64,000 nucleotides of DNA from Morganella morganii (lineage in GTDB: Bacteria > Pseudomonadota > Gammaproteobacteria > Enterobacterales > Enterobacteriaceae). The notes beneath the pieces are model-generated. The model was not told the DNA's origin and did no database searches. It worked only from the letters and a program-made list of their open reading frames with translations. The position numbers and the translations under genes are program-made. Positions 41,412-51,272 of the stretch are shown piece by piece (the first letter of the stretch is position 1; every line of letters begins with the position of its first letter). Where the stretch lies: NCBI RefSeq assembly GCF_019242955.1, contig NZ_CP066129.1, positions 3,534,001 to 3,598,000 of the forward strand, given 5' to 3'.

Positions 41412-43109
41412 TCAGTACTGCCAGCTCACATTAAAATTGAAGACAGCATTGTCAGTTTTGAAGCCGTCCGGTTTCGAGAACGGTGTGCCGACAGAAAAAT
41501 CATACGACAGCCCCGCCGGGCTCAGCGCCCCGCGCAGGCCGAGCACGCCCCCCGCGAGTGTCCGGCCGATCAGCCAGTCGCGGTTATGCCCGTCGACACG
41601 GCCGTAGTCCGCACCGATATACAGTTGCTGCTGCGGCAGCGGCGTGTTCCAGGAGAGGGTGTTGCGGAAATACCAGCCGTCATCACTGCTCAGCGTCCGT
41701 TCGCCGTCAAAACCACGGACACTCCAGCGGTTGCCGATAGAAAACTGATCCTGCGGGGTCAGCGGAGTACCGCTCAACTGGCGCAGGTACTCGCCCTGAT
41801 ACTGAAACTGCTGTTCACCCAGTGCAAAGGGTACAGTCAGAGAGGCGGAGAACTGTAAGATACGGGAGAGCGCCGTGGCGTAATCGTCACTGCCGGCGGG
41901 ACGGTACTCCTCCCACGCAGGCATCGCGCCGAACCAGCGCGTACCGCGCTGATAACTGACACCCGCATCCAGAACCGATGTCCCGATGTACTGCCGGTGA
42001 TCCAGCCCGATTTTCCAGGTGCTGGTGCGGCGTTTCTGGTTCTCAATTTCAGTTTCCTGAATATAGTTACGGGTCTGGCGGAGATTCACACCGTAGTTCA
42101 GTGAGGTTTTGGCCGTCGCGTCGCGGTACAGCACATTACTGAGCTGTGCATTGAGGGTTTCACTGCGGCCTTTGTAACGCGCGTCGCCGTTGAGCAGTGC
42201 CACGGTCTGCACGTAGTCGTACTTACTGCCGGTCAGCGCAAACTGCCAGTAACCGAGCGGTACAGAATAGTGGGCACTGTAGTTGGCGGATTCTTTCCCG
42301 CCGGTAAACAGCAGGTCACGGGTAGCGGTCACATAAAACAGGTCACTGAGGGAAAGCGGATTATCCAGTGCGAACATCAGCCCGCCCTGATTTTTCCCGG
42401 TACTGTCCGTGCCGGAGTTGTCCACCCAGGCATTGAGCCGCCATATTTTTTTCTGTTTGCGGGTGATAACGATATCACTTTCACCGGGTTCATCACCGGG
42501 CACCAGCTCCATTGAGGCTTCCACGGTCGGCAGGCGTTGTAAGTTTTCCAGTCCCTGCTCAATATCCCGCAAATCAAGCACGTTGCCTTCGCGGGCAGGC
42601 ATGGCGGTGTAAAGAGTGGCGTACTTATCTGAATCATCCGTGAAGCGCACCTGGCGCACACGGCCCGGAACCACAACCAGCGACAATTTCCCCTGTGTCA
42701 GATCCTGCTGCGGCGCCAGCACCCGGGTGGTGACCCAGCCGTGGCTGATCAGGCGGTTCTGTATATCGGACATCAGCAGATTAATGCCCTGTACACCAAG
42801 GCACTGTCCCGCGCCCTCATTGGCCAGACGCTGTAACGGCAGCCAGTGCGGCAGGGATTCCGTCCCGCTGACTGTCACCTGCTGAATATCAAAGCAGGGT
42901 GTTTCCTGCGGAAACGCAAGCTTACCGGCCGGGGCTGCGGGTGCTGCCAGACGAACATCCGGCGCCTTTGCACCAAATTTTTCTTCCAGTGCATCCTGCT
43001 GCTGTTGCTGATGGATAAACTGCTGATCACCGGGTGCACTGAAAGCAGAACCGGTCACAAAAATAAGCACCGCGCCGGGTAAGATGCGGTTGGTCACTCT
43101 GTTTTTCAT
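41412..43109 (-). CDS. cdiB: CdiB outer-membrane two-partner secretion transporter
   Basis: About 565 residues from ATG 43109, whose signal peptide (NRILPGAVLIFVTGSAFSA) starts at once; earlier starts at 43118 and 43220 add non-signal residues. The plug and POTRA part covers about 40-200 (CFDIQQVTVSGTESLPHW, then ISHGWVTTRVLAPQQDL). A 16-strand barrel follows, with the conserved RGFDGERTLSSDDGWY motif and a C-terminal FNVSWQY. It exports CdiA through the outer membrane. Both genes are on the minus strand, 45 bases apart. Confidence 0.93.
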   Translation of the reverse strand: MKNRVTNRILPGAVLIFVTGSAFSAPGDQQFIHQQQQQDALEEKFGAKAPDVRLAAPAAPAGKLAFPQETPCFDIQQVTVSGTESLPHWLPLQRLANEGAGQCLGVQGINLLMSDIQNRLISHGWVTTRVLAPQQDLTQGKLSLVVVPGRVRQVRFTDDSDKYATLYTAMPAREGNVLDLRDIEQGLENLQRLPTVEASMELVPGDEPGESDIVITRKQKKIWRLNAWVDNSGTDSTGKNQGGLMFALDNPLSLSDLFYVTATRDLLFTGGKESANYSAHYSVPLGYWQFALTGSKYDYVQTVALLNGDARYKGRSETLNAQLSNVLYRDATAKTSLNYGVNLRQTRNYIQETEIENQKRRTSTWKIGLDHRQYIGTSVLDAGVSYQRGTRWFGAMPAWEEYRPAGSDDYATALSRILQFSASLTVPFALGEQQFQYQGEYLRQLSGTPLTPQDQFSIGNRWSVRGFDGERTLSSDDGWYFRNTLSWNTPLPQQQLYIGADYGRVDGHNRDWLIGRTLAGGVLGLRGALSPAGLSYDFSVGTPFSKPDGFKTDNAVFNFNVSWQY

Positions 43110-43799
43110 ATTATTCATAATTAAATAACGGCGCGGAGTATTGCCGGAAAGCGGATGCGGTATTGCACTAAGTGAAATTTTACCGGAGGAAACCGGATGC
43201 GGGAAAGTGAAAATACGCACGAATAGTTAAAAAAAGATAATATGTCGCCAATATGAACATCAGGACATTTTACAGTCATATTCAGTGTAAACAGGAAAAT
43301 GACAGAATACGTCACTAATACTTATATATTAATTCAGTGAAATCAGAAAATTAACTGATGGATACATATATCCCGGTGACGCGGTTAATCCGTACATTTG
43401 TGTTTCAGCTGATATCTGCGCACCGGGATACTTCCACCACAACCCGGTACTTTCAATAATAAAACGCGACTGTCAGTCTTCAGGTATACTCTGCGGTTAA
43501 ATAATTTAATATTCCTCATACCCTCAGATTATTTCCTTACTATTCTTAAATTGTTACACATTAATCTCTCATTACAACAGACATGAGTAGAGGCATTATC
43601 CTCTGCGTGATATTTTTTATCCACGGGCTGTATATCCGATATATCACCGGAAGACAGTATTTCCCCGGGTTCCTCATTATTTTATTACCAATTAAAAAAT
43701 ATTATTCCGTTTTATTTCCGGACGATTTTTATATAGCCCGCAACACCATATTAAATCTGATAAATAATTTTAATTCATTTTTATAACCAGGACTTGGAT
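43110..43799. other. Divergent AT-rich gap between cdiB and autotransporter
   Basis: About 690 bases carrying the promoters of two surface-protein units that point away from each other. A 67-codon frame at 43583-43786 with a hydrophobic start is present, but I see no ribosome site or family for it. No clear operator was found. Confidence 0.45.
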
Positions 43800-46592
43800 A
43801 TGACATTTAATAATTCAGTGCTGATTGCACTGTTTTCTGTTTCTTTCAGCGCTTATGCCACGGATACACCGGAACCACCACCACCTTTTCAGTCAGAGGC
43901 TGAAACTCCTGATATTAATGCGATTCTCAGCAGTGCGACTGACGGCTGGCCAATCGCAAAGGATAAATGGGACAATAAATACCAATCTATTATCACCGGT
44001 AACCAATATATTAACGGGCAGACATTAACCCGCACCTGGTTTCCCGAGCAAATACTTTATGTCGAGAATAATTCTTACAGTCTGAATAATACGATCGATT
44101 CCTTCCAGACCACATTCAGAAGCGGTAGTGTTGCTATCGGGAATATTGTCAAAGGCGGAATTGCTAATCCATCTGATCCTTCCAAAATATACCGCGGCTT
44201 TATGTCGATGATGGACGATTCCGTAGCGTATAACACAATTGTTGAAAATAACGGAAGCATCAGTCTGAACAATGATGCCAAGGCGTATAACACCACGGTA
44301 AATACCGGCGGGAAAATGGTAGTCGGTACGCGGGGCTATGCCCAGGCAATTTTAATCGACGGCGGTTATCTGGAACAATCCGTTACCAGTACCTCAAATA
44401 CCAAAGATGTCATCGTCGTCAATGGCGGGCAGCATATTATCTATGGCGGCACCGCAACCAACAGCCATATCGGTGGCGGCAGCTATCAGATGAGCAGCGG
44501 TAACACGATAGATACCGTGTTGTATAACGGCGCAGTTCAGCAGATCTATGCCGGAAAGGACGGAGTGACCGACAGCAATACAACAATTAACCACGGAGCA
44601 TTGCAATTTGTTACCCACGGTAATACTGAAGATACCCGTGTTTATGGTACCCAGATTATTACCGGTGTTGACGGCGAATGGCTGAATGGCAAATGGACAT
44701 CCGATGATGCTTTCCGGATTGATGAGCAGACAGCAAAGAATGCCATTATTTATGAAGGTGGTGTGCAGCGTATTCAGACCGGTGAAGCCATTGATACTCA
44801 GGTTTACGGACAGCAGATTGTCAGCGGTAAAAAAGGCGGCTGGACCGGCGGGCAGTGGGTTGAACGGGACGGATGGATTGGCAAAGATCAGGTTGCCACC
44901 GGGTCTGTGATCCATCAGGGCGGTCAGCAGATTGTTGAATACTATGCCGATGCGGTTGGTACGCTGGTTAACGGCGGCACACAACTGGTCAGGGAATTTG
45001 GTCATATTCAGGATACCACCGTTGAAAATGGCGGTTCATCCTTTATTGCCTATGGCGCATATTCCACCGGTGACCTGAATGTGAATAACGGTTCAGTAAC
45101 CATGGAGGGCGGCAGCCTTCACAGCTGGACCGGTGCACTGGATGCGAAAGGCGCGTATGTTACCCGCCTTAATCTGGCCGGTGATAATGCGTTCCTGTAT
45201 CTGAAGCATAATGACACCACCAGTGAATCCGAAGCGACCATTGAAAAACTGACCAACAACGGAACTGTGGTATTCGGCAGCAGCGACGGCAGTGATGCGG
45301 GTAAATACAGCCGCCTGCAGATTTCAGATCTGACCGGTTCCGGCACCTTTGTCATGAACACCAATATTAACGGCGGTACCGGTGATTTCCTGAATATCAG
45401 CAACAGTATCAGCGGTGAGTTTAATGTCAGAGTGATGGATTCCGGTCAGGAGCTGAAAAGCCGCGGCGGTGTGAATCCGCACCATCTGATTTTTGCCAAC
45501 GGCAGTGACAGCAACAGTTTTGCACTGGTGAACGGCAGTGTTGACCTCGGTGCTTATAAATATTACCTGGTACAGGGTGATGAGCAGGACAGTGATAACT
45601 GGTATTTATCACCGAAAGCAAATGAACCGGCACCAAATCCGGACCCGGGTCCTGATCCGGAACCAAAACCGGAACCGGAGCCTGAAATCTCCGAGAGCGG
45701 TAAAAACGCCATCGCAATGGCAAACGTAACGCCAACTATCTGGAACAGCGAATTATCCACACTGAGAACCCGCCTGGGTGATCTGCGTGATAACCAGACT
45801 GCGCAGGATGGTGTGTGGGGTAAATATATCGGCAGCCGTAACCGTATCTCAACCGGCAATGTCGGTTACACCCAGGATATGAACGGACTGATGCTGGGCA
45901 GCGACCACGCGATTGCGCTGGATAACAGCCGCCTGCTGATCGGCGGAATGTTCTCCTACACGCATTCTGAACTGGATGCCCGCACCAGTGACGGTAAAGT
46001 GGACAGCCTGGGTCTTGGTGTTTACACCACCTGGATGCACAACAGCGGCTACTATGTGGACGGCGTGCTGAAAGCCAACCATTTCAGAACCAAAAACAGC
46101 GCGCAGTTTAATGACGGCAAAACCACTGCCAAAGATAACACCAACGGTATCGGTTTCTCTGTGGAAGGCGGTAAACACATCACAGCGGGTAGTTACTTTA
46201 TCGAGCCTTATGTACTGGGATCTTACTTCCGCGGCGAAAAAACGGACTACCGTTTCAGCAGCGATATGAAAGTGAAAGCTGATGCTGCTGAATCTGTGAA
46301 AGGTGAAATCGGTACCACATTCGGTAAAACGTTTATCACTGAAAACGGCGGACTGATTAAACCTTACGCCCGTCTGGCAGTCAGCCACGAGTTTAAAAAG
46401 AACAACGGCGTGGTGATCAATGACACCGAATCATTCAGCAACGATATGTCCGGAACCGTCGGTAAATACGGTGTGGGTCTGACTGCACAGATGAATAATC
46501 AGTGGTCAGCCTATGCAGAGTTCAACTATGCCAAAGGCAGCCATGTGGAAACACCTTACAGCGGCAACCTGGGTATCCGTTACAGCTTCTGA
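43800..46592 (+). CDS. AIDA-type autotransporter adhesin
   Basis: About 930 residues from ATG 43800, which has AGGA 9 bases upstream. A signal peptide (VLIALFSVSFSAYA) ends near residue 20. The passenger (about 60-440) is built of imperfect AIDA/Ag43-like repeats of the form GG...I..G...T.V..G (YGGTATNSHIGGGSYQMSSG). A pertactin-like part leads to a Pro/Glu linker (PDPEPKPEPEPE near 620). The C-terminal 270 residues form the barrel, ending GNLGIRYSF. It belongs to type Va secretion and is likely an adhesin or aggregation factor. A strong terminator follows. Confidence 0.9.
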   Translation: MTFNNSVLIALFSVSFSAYATDTPEPPPPFQSEAETPDINAILSSATDGWPIAKDKWDNKYQSIITGNQYINGQTLTRTWFPEQILYVENNSYSLNNTIDSFQTTFRSGSVAIGNIVKGGIANPSDPSKIYRGFMSMMDDSVAYNTIVENNGSISLNNDAKAYNTTVNTGGKMVVGTRGYAQAILIDGGYLEQSVTSTSNTKDVIVVNGGQHIIYGGTATNSHIGGGSYQMSSGNTIDTVLYNGAVQQIYAGKDGVTDSNTTINHGALQFVTHGNTEDTRVYGTQIITGVDGEWLNGKWTSDDAFRIDEQTAKNAIIYEGGVQRIQTGEAIDTQVYGQQIVSGKKGGWTGGQWVERDGWIGKDQVATGSVIHQGGQQIVEYYADAVGTLVNGGTQLVREFGHIQDTTVENGGSSFIAYGAYSTGDLNVNNGSVTMEGGSLHSWTGALDAKGAYVTRLNLAGDNAFLYLKHNDTTSESEATIEKLTNNGTVVFGSSDGSDAGKYSRLQISDLTGSGTFVMNTNINGGTGDFLNISNSISGEFNVRVMDSGQELKSRGGVNPHHLIFANGSDSNSFALVNGSVDLGAYKYYLVQGDEQDSDNWYLSPKANEPAPNPDPGPDPEPKPEPEPEISESGKNAIAMANVTPTIWNSELSTLRTRLGDLRDNQTAQDGVWGKYIGSRNRISTGNVGYTQDMNGLMLGSDHAIALDNSRLLIGGMFSYTHSELDARTSDGKVDSLGLGVYTTWMHNSGYYVDGVLKANHFRTKNSAQFNDGKTTAKDNTNGIGFSVEGGKHITAGSYFIEPYVLGSYFRGEKTDYRFSSDMKVKADAAESVKGEIGTTFGKTFITENGGLIKPYARLAVSHEFKKNNGVVINDTESFSNDMSGTVGKYGVGLTAQMNNQWSAYAEFNYAKGSHVETPYSGNLGIRYSF

Positions 46593-46629
46593 TAATACAG
46601 CGGAAATAGCAAAACCGGCTCCGCGACAA

Positions 46630-46660
46630 GACCCCCGATAATGATCGGGGGTCTTTTTTT
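46630..46660 (+). terminator. Strong autotransporter terminator
   Basis: GACCCCCGAT and ATCGGGGGTC form a 10-bp perfect stem with a four-base loop, followed by T7. Confidence 0.95.
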
Positions 46661-46799
46661 ATGTCTGAATCCGGACATAAAAACAGAGACGCTGTTTTAT
46701 TCAGCGATCGGACACCGGGCCTGGTGCGAAAAAGAAGCCGGATCAGATACAATGGGACAATACCAACCACTGACACCGGCGTTAGCCCCGGAGGGATTT

Positions 46800-47045
46800 A
46801 TGGAAAATATAGTACCGGATAAATACTATGACATCGCGGATGAGTATGCGCTGGAATCGGAAGAGCCGGTTGAAGAGCAGGAGTACGACGGGCTGGCGCA
46901 CTATTTCCAGCTGCTGATCACCTGTCTGACGAACGGCGAAGAAATCAGTGAGGATGCTCAGAAAAAGATGGCGGCTGAAGCCGGTATCAATAAACAGCGT
47001 ATCGATGATATCGCAGAGTTTCTTAACCGCTGGGGTAACGATTAA
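46800..47045 (+). CDS. ymjA: YmjA-like DUF2543 protein
   Basis: 81 residues from ATG 46800, with GGAGG 5 bases upstream; the longer open frame from 46641 is not conserved. It reads [37 protein letters not shown] and [20 protein letters not shown], matching E. coli YmjA over its whole 81-residue length. The function is unknown. It is a small acidic helical protein in its own transcript. Confidence 0.9.
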   Translation: MENIVPDKYYDIADEYALESEEPVEEQEYDGLAHYFQLLITCLTNGEEISEDAQKKMAAEAGINKQRIDDIAEFLNRWGND

Positions 47046-47065
47046 ATCTCTGTTGCCGCCGGACA

Positions 47066-47103
47066 CAAAAAAGCCGTGATAACAGAATCGCTGTTATCAC
47101 GGC
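47066..47103 (-). terminator. Terminator of the second autotransporter gene
   Basis: GCCGTGATAACAG and CTGTTATCACGGC form a 13-bp perfect stem, followed on the minus strand by T6. It lies between the converging ymjA and autotransporter genes. Confidence 0.93.
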
Positions 47104-47121
47104 CGGAAGTCTTATTTACAG

Positions 47122-49758
47122 TTAAAAGCGGTATTTCAGACCTAACATACCCTGTGTATCCGAGTAGTTATCACTGCCGGCCTGCTGTGCCACATTAAAC
47201 CAGATATCTGCATTGCGGGTCAGTTGTCCCTCAATCCCCACTTTGATTTCACCAATATTGCGGGTACCGGACTGGCTGACGTGCTCACCATTCATGGAAA
47301 CACCGGTCATCTTACTGTTATTCAGCCAGTTAATTTCAGCAAACGGCTGGAAGTGACGATCATTTTCTTTATCCTGCAATGCCTGTCCCAGACCGTATAC
47401 TTTCACCCCGAGACGGGTCTGGATATTCCCTTCACCGGTTGCGGATACGCGGGTACCGCCCCTTTCTGTGTGTGTATCCATTTTCACACCCATATAAGTC
47501 ACCTGTGCTTTCGGCTGAATATACCAGCGGTTAATACTGCCCTCACTGCCCTGTGTTTCATTGATCAGGAAGCTGTACCCGGCTTCAGCAGACAACGTGA
47601 TACCGTCAGAGTTATATTTCTCTTCCGGTAATTCATCCCCGTCAACCCGGTTTTTAAACCAGTTATATTGCACCCAGCTGTCAACATACAGACCGGTTTT
47701 ATCCGCCTCATTGGCGTAATAGGTGCCGTAGATCCCTGCACTGTAACCATCTGCGTGAGAGCTGGCCCGGGTATTTGTAATATGGTTTGTGGTCTTGCCG
47801 CTGATCCGGCCGTAACCTGCCATTAACCCGATATGGTAGCGGTTAAGATCATTATCAGACCACTGCGCGATATCCCCGCCCAGCTGTACCACATAACGGT
47901 TTGTTCCGGTTTTTAACTGCCCGTCACCGCTTTTCACCACTGAATGTCCGGCCACATTCCGCAGCCACAGACTGGTCACCTTGCGCTCACCGGTCAGCAC
48001 ATCGGTATATTGGGTTTCCCCGAGGCGATCATGCAGACGCACATTAAACAGGTTATTTGCCGTATACAGGTTATTAATATATCCCCCGGCTTCCGGGCGG
48101 ACTATCGGTTTCGGCTCCGGCTCCGGTTTTGGTTTCGGTTCCGGCTCTGGTTCCGGATCAGGACCCGGTGTCACCGGGCTGTAGTCTGATGTCAGATACC
48201 AGTTTTTCTCATTACCGTTTTTACCGCGTCCCAGATAATAATCATACGCCCCGGCAACAATCCGCCCGTCCTGCGAGAAAGTACCGTCAGAAGTACCGTC
48301 AACGGTGATAACTTCAATACCATTAAGCGTCGTCAGTGTGCCCTGCCCGCCGATATTCACAAAACTGACTGTCGTGGTTCCGGCAGAATTACCTTTGATC
48401 AGCAATTTATCCGTCGGTGAATCATCCCCGTTCAGTACCGTGTTCAGAATCAGGCGGCCACCGTTACCGGTGTAATCGCCGGCTACGGTCAGTGTTTTCG
48501 GCACAAAGGCGTCCGGATCGGTCAGATCATCCGGTGCGTTATAACGGAGTGTTGCGCCGGTCAGTGTCAGGTTTGACAGCACAGAATCAGCCGTCATATT
48601 CCAGATACTGTTTGCACCGGCAATATCCATGTTAATGGTACCGTTTGTGGATGTATTCGGCGCGCCTGCCGCATTGTATTCCAGTGAGTTGGTACTGCCG
48701 GTAAACCGGCTGTTATCCGCCATCTGCAGATCAATAATTCCTTTTGTCTCCGCTTTCATATCACCGTCAACGGTGAATACGCTGCGGATGCTGTCACCGG
48801 ACAAGCGATCAGAAGAGGTGATCTGTGAATCCGCGCCTTTGGCATACAGGGAAAATTTCCGGCCGTCACTGATTACATTGATGGTGGTATCACCACCGAG
48901 ATACACCTGACTGCCCGCAGTGACTGTTGCACCGCCGACCTTTTTCGATCCGGCTTCGGCATAAATACCGTGCGCCGTCGTACCTTCGGCGCGGATATCC
49001 GTTGAACCCAGCTCGATAATACCGCCTTTGTTGGCATAAACCGCATGCGCTGAGCTGCCGTTTGCCACAATAGTGCTGTTATCGCCAATCACCACACGGG
49101 CATCGCCGGTTGCTGCTGAATTAGTATTCCCGGCATAAACCGCATAGCCGGTACCTAATTCCCGACCCAAAAATTCCAGATTACTGCCCGCTTCATGGGA
49201 AATAATGACCGCATTTTTCCCGAGAGTGATCAGGTTTTCATTTGTTCCCGTGGTTGATGAGTTAGCGCGGACGCCCATGCCCCAGGCATCAATATAGGCA
49301 TTGTCACCTACAGTAATAATTGTGCCGTTGCTTTCCTTGCCAACGTTCAGGCCATCCGCAGAGGACCCGGTGGTTGTAATGGTTAATTTATCAATATTGA
49401 TCTTACTGGCACCGTTTTTTGTCACAATTCCGTCAGCTTTGGCGCCGCTGGTCTCAATATTCAGTTCTTTAAAATTATAGGTGCTGCTGTTCCCGTAAAC
49501 CGCCCACCCCTGGAGTGGAGAGGTTGACGCGTCCGGCGTGGTATTAATGGTCACACTTGCATAATCGGATAACGGGGTTCCGCCGTGATCACCGGCGCTG
49601 TAATAATAGATGGTTGAGCTACAGGTCAGATGTTTTTGTCCGTCTCCGTCTGTAACCGATGTGCAGGGATCCGCCATACCGGGAAGAGAATATAATCCCG
49701 ACCCCAGTATAATAGATACCGGTAATGCGAATCTTTTTACAGATTTATATTTTTTCAT
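47122..49758 (-). CDS. Pertactin-like autotransporter
   Basis: 878 residues. The signal peptide (VKRFALPVSIILGSGLYSL) ends near residue 30. The passenger is a repeat beta-helix with small units such as NGASKINIDKLTITTTGSSA and SSAHAVYANKGGIIELGST. A pertactin-type region and a Pro-rich linker (PGPDPEPEPEPKPKPEPEPK) follow. The last 290 residues form the barrel, ending GMLGLKYRF. It resembles BigA/Yap-type adhesins; the ligand is unknown. An unusually long AT-rich region separates it from the divergent mrpJ-like gene. Confidence 0.9.
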   Translation of the reverse strand: MKKYKSVKRFALPVSIILGSGLYSLPGMADPCTSVTDGDGQKHLTCSSTIYYYSAGDHGGTPLSDYASVTINTTPDASTSPLQGWAVYGNSSTYNFKELNIETSGAKADGIVTKNGASKINIDKLTITTTGSSADGLNVGKESNGTIITVGDNAYIDAWGMGVRANSSTTGTNENLITLGKNAVIISHEAGSNLEFLGRELGTGYAVYAGNTNSAATGDARVVIGDNSTIVANGSSAHAVYANKGGIIELGSTDIRAEGTTAHGIYAEAGSKKVGGATVTAGSQVYLGGDTTINVISDGRKFSLYAKGADSQITSSDRLSGDSIRSVFTVDGDMKAETKGIIDLQMADNSRFTGSTNSLEYNAAGAPNTSTNGTINMDIAGANSIWNMTADSVLSNLTLTGATLRYNAPDDLTDPDAFVPKTLTVAGDYTGNGGRLILNTVLNGDDSPTDKLLIKGNSAGTTTVSFVNIGGQGTLTTLNGIEVITVDGTSDGTFSQDGRIVAGAYDYYLGRGKNGNEKNWYLTSDYSPVTPGPDPEPEPEPKPKPEPEPKPIVRPEAGGYINNLYTANNLFNVRLHDRLGETQYTDVLTGERKVTSLWLRNVAGHSVVKSGDGQLKTGTNRYVVQLGGDIAQWSDNDLNRYHIGLMAGYGRISGKTTNHITNTRASSHADGYSAGIYGTYYANEADKTGLYVDSWVQYNWFKNRVDGDELPEEKYNSDGITLSAEAGYSFLINETQGSEGSINRWYIQPKAQVTYMGVKMDTHTERGGTRVSATGEGNIQTRLGVKVYGLGQALQDKENDRHFQPFAEINWLNNSKMTGVSMNGEHVSQSGTRNIGEIKVGIEGQLTRNADIWFNVAQQAGSDNYSDTQGMLGLKYRF

Positions 49759-50715
49759 AGGGGAAAGCCTCCCGGCGTAACAATAAAAGCAGGATATAAA
49801 TATAAAAATAAATTTAAAAAAATATCCGTGGCTTTATAAATATATAAAGTCAGCAGATTTATATTATTATCGGACGTTATTCAGGTTATATGCATGAGTA
49901 ACATTACGTGTATTTATATGTTATTACAACCGCATATACACATAAGCCGTGTTAATGATACTTATGTTAATAAATTGTTTTTATTATTTTTAACTGATAT
50001 TTCAATGAATTAATATGAAAGATGTAAGTAAACATTACTTAGTAACAAAAAACCCGGAGTGTTTATTCTTTATTTATCTATATTTGGATTAAGAATAGAA
50101 CAAAAAACCAAAATACTGCAATTTACACAAAATTTAATGTATTGAAACCAAATCAAACAGAATTTTGTTATAAATGTTATTTTTTACAACAAATTCCGGT
50201 ATCAATCTTAACGCTTATATGATGTCACTAAAAAACAACTCAAATCATGCAAATTTCGATATAACACACTGTAAAATAATAAGTAATAAGATTATATCCC
50301 ATGTTCACGAAAAACATAATGCACTGAAAATATACGTGTTTTTTAGATAAAATAGCGTTTTTTGTATCTATATTTACTTAACATACCTTATCAGACAAGA
50401 TGCAAATCTGATCGAATAAAAAATTTCAACAAAAAAAACATGTAAAACATGAGAAATCCTTTATATTTTGCACTACATCAAATAAAAGCGATTAAACTAC
50501 ACACCAATTTTGTAAATTTATGAAAATAACAAAACACACGGATATTATATTTGCATCAAAAAATAACATGTGTTATTTAATTTTAATCATTCGATACAAA
50601 ATTAGTTTTTTTGAAAAATACCAGAGATACAAATAAAACCCCAAAACACAACCGGTAATTATTTATCGGGAATAACAACCATTCCTGCTATGACAGATTT
50701 AATCTACGGAGATAA
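49759..50715. other. 957-bp AT-rich divergent intergenic region
   Basis: No frame with a ribosome site is present on either strand. The whole stretch is rich in A and T runs and far below the GC content of its neighbours, as in H-NS-silenced regulatory DNA. It holds the promoters of the divergent autotransporter and mrpJ-like genes. A small RNA gene cannot be excluded by eye. Confidence 0.6.
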
Positions 50716-51054
50716 ATGGTGCAGAAATTTCAATGCATAAATTCAGATTTACTCAATAAAAATATCGGGGAGGTACTGTACAGATTTCGTAAGCTGAAAA
50801 AAATAAGCGGTGAAAAATTAGGCTTTACACTTGAAATCAGTCAGCAGCAAGTCTCCCGCTATGAACTGGGTAAAGGTAATCTGACGGTCAGCCTGCTTTT
50901 CCGGATACTCACAGCTCTGGATATTTCACTGATCGTTTTCCTGAACGAACTCAGAAAACAATATGATTCCTCAGATATTGTTCATACATTATTAGATATA
51001 GATAATTCATTGTTTTTAAATAAAAATATTAACAGATTTGATTTCTTATTGTAA
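50716..51054 (+). CDS. MrpJ-like XRE-family regulator
   Basis: 112 residues. One helix-turn-helix lies at about 17-72 (LYRFRKLKKISGEKLGFTLE, then ISQQQVSRYELGKGNLTVSL). The SQQQVSRYE core is that of Proteus MrpJ, which represses flagellar genes when fimbriae are made. The ATG follows CGGAGATAA. It is more distant from the two other MrpJ-like proteins in this window (58072, 59603) than they are from each other. It is divergent from an autotransporter across a long AT-rich gap and may control it. Confidence 0.8.
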   Translation: MVQKFQCINSDLLNKNIGEVLYRFRKLKKISGEKLGFTLEISQQQVSRYELGKGNLTVSLLFRILTALDISLIVFLNELRKQYDSSDIVHTLLDIDNSLFLNKNINRFDFLL

Positions 51055-51272
51055 AAATACCCCCGCCTTTCTGCCCCGGCCATGCCACTGTCACCGGGGC
51101 CATGATCCCCTCAATAAATAGCCTGACTCTTTTATTTTTTAGGAAATACATCACTGAAAAATAAAAAGATACTGCTCCTCTGCGCAACAGATTGCACAGA
51201 AAACACACACCTGTAACACACGGAGGTTATTCCTCCGCTGTCTGTCACTGCAATAAACACAGAGGAAAAACA

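Noticed and set aside
43583..43786. 67-codon hydrophobic frame upstream of the AIDA-like autotransporter
   Set aside because: No ribosome site, low-complexity AT-rich sequence and no recognised family; possible but unsupported.
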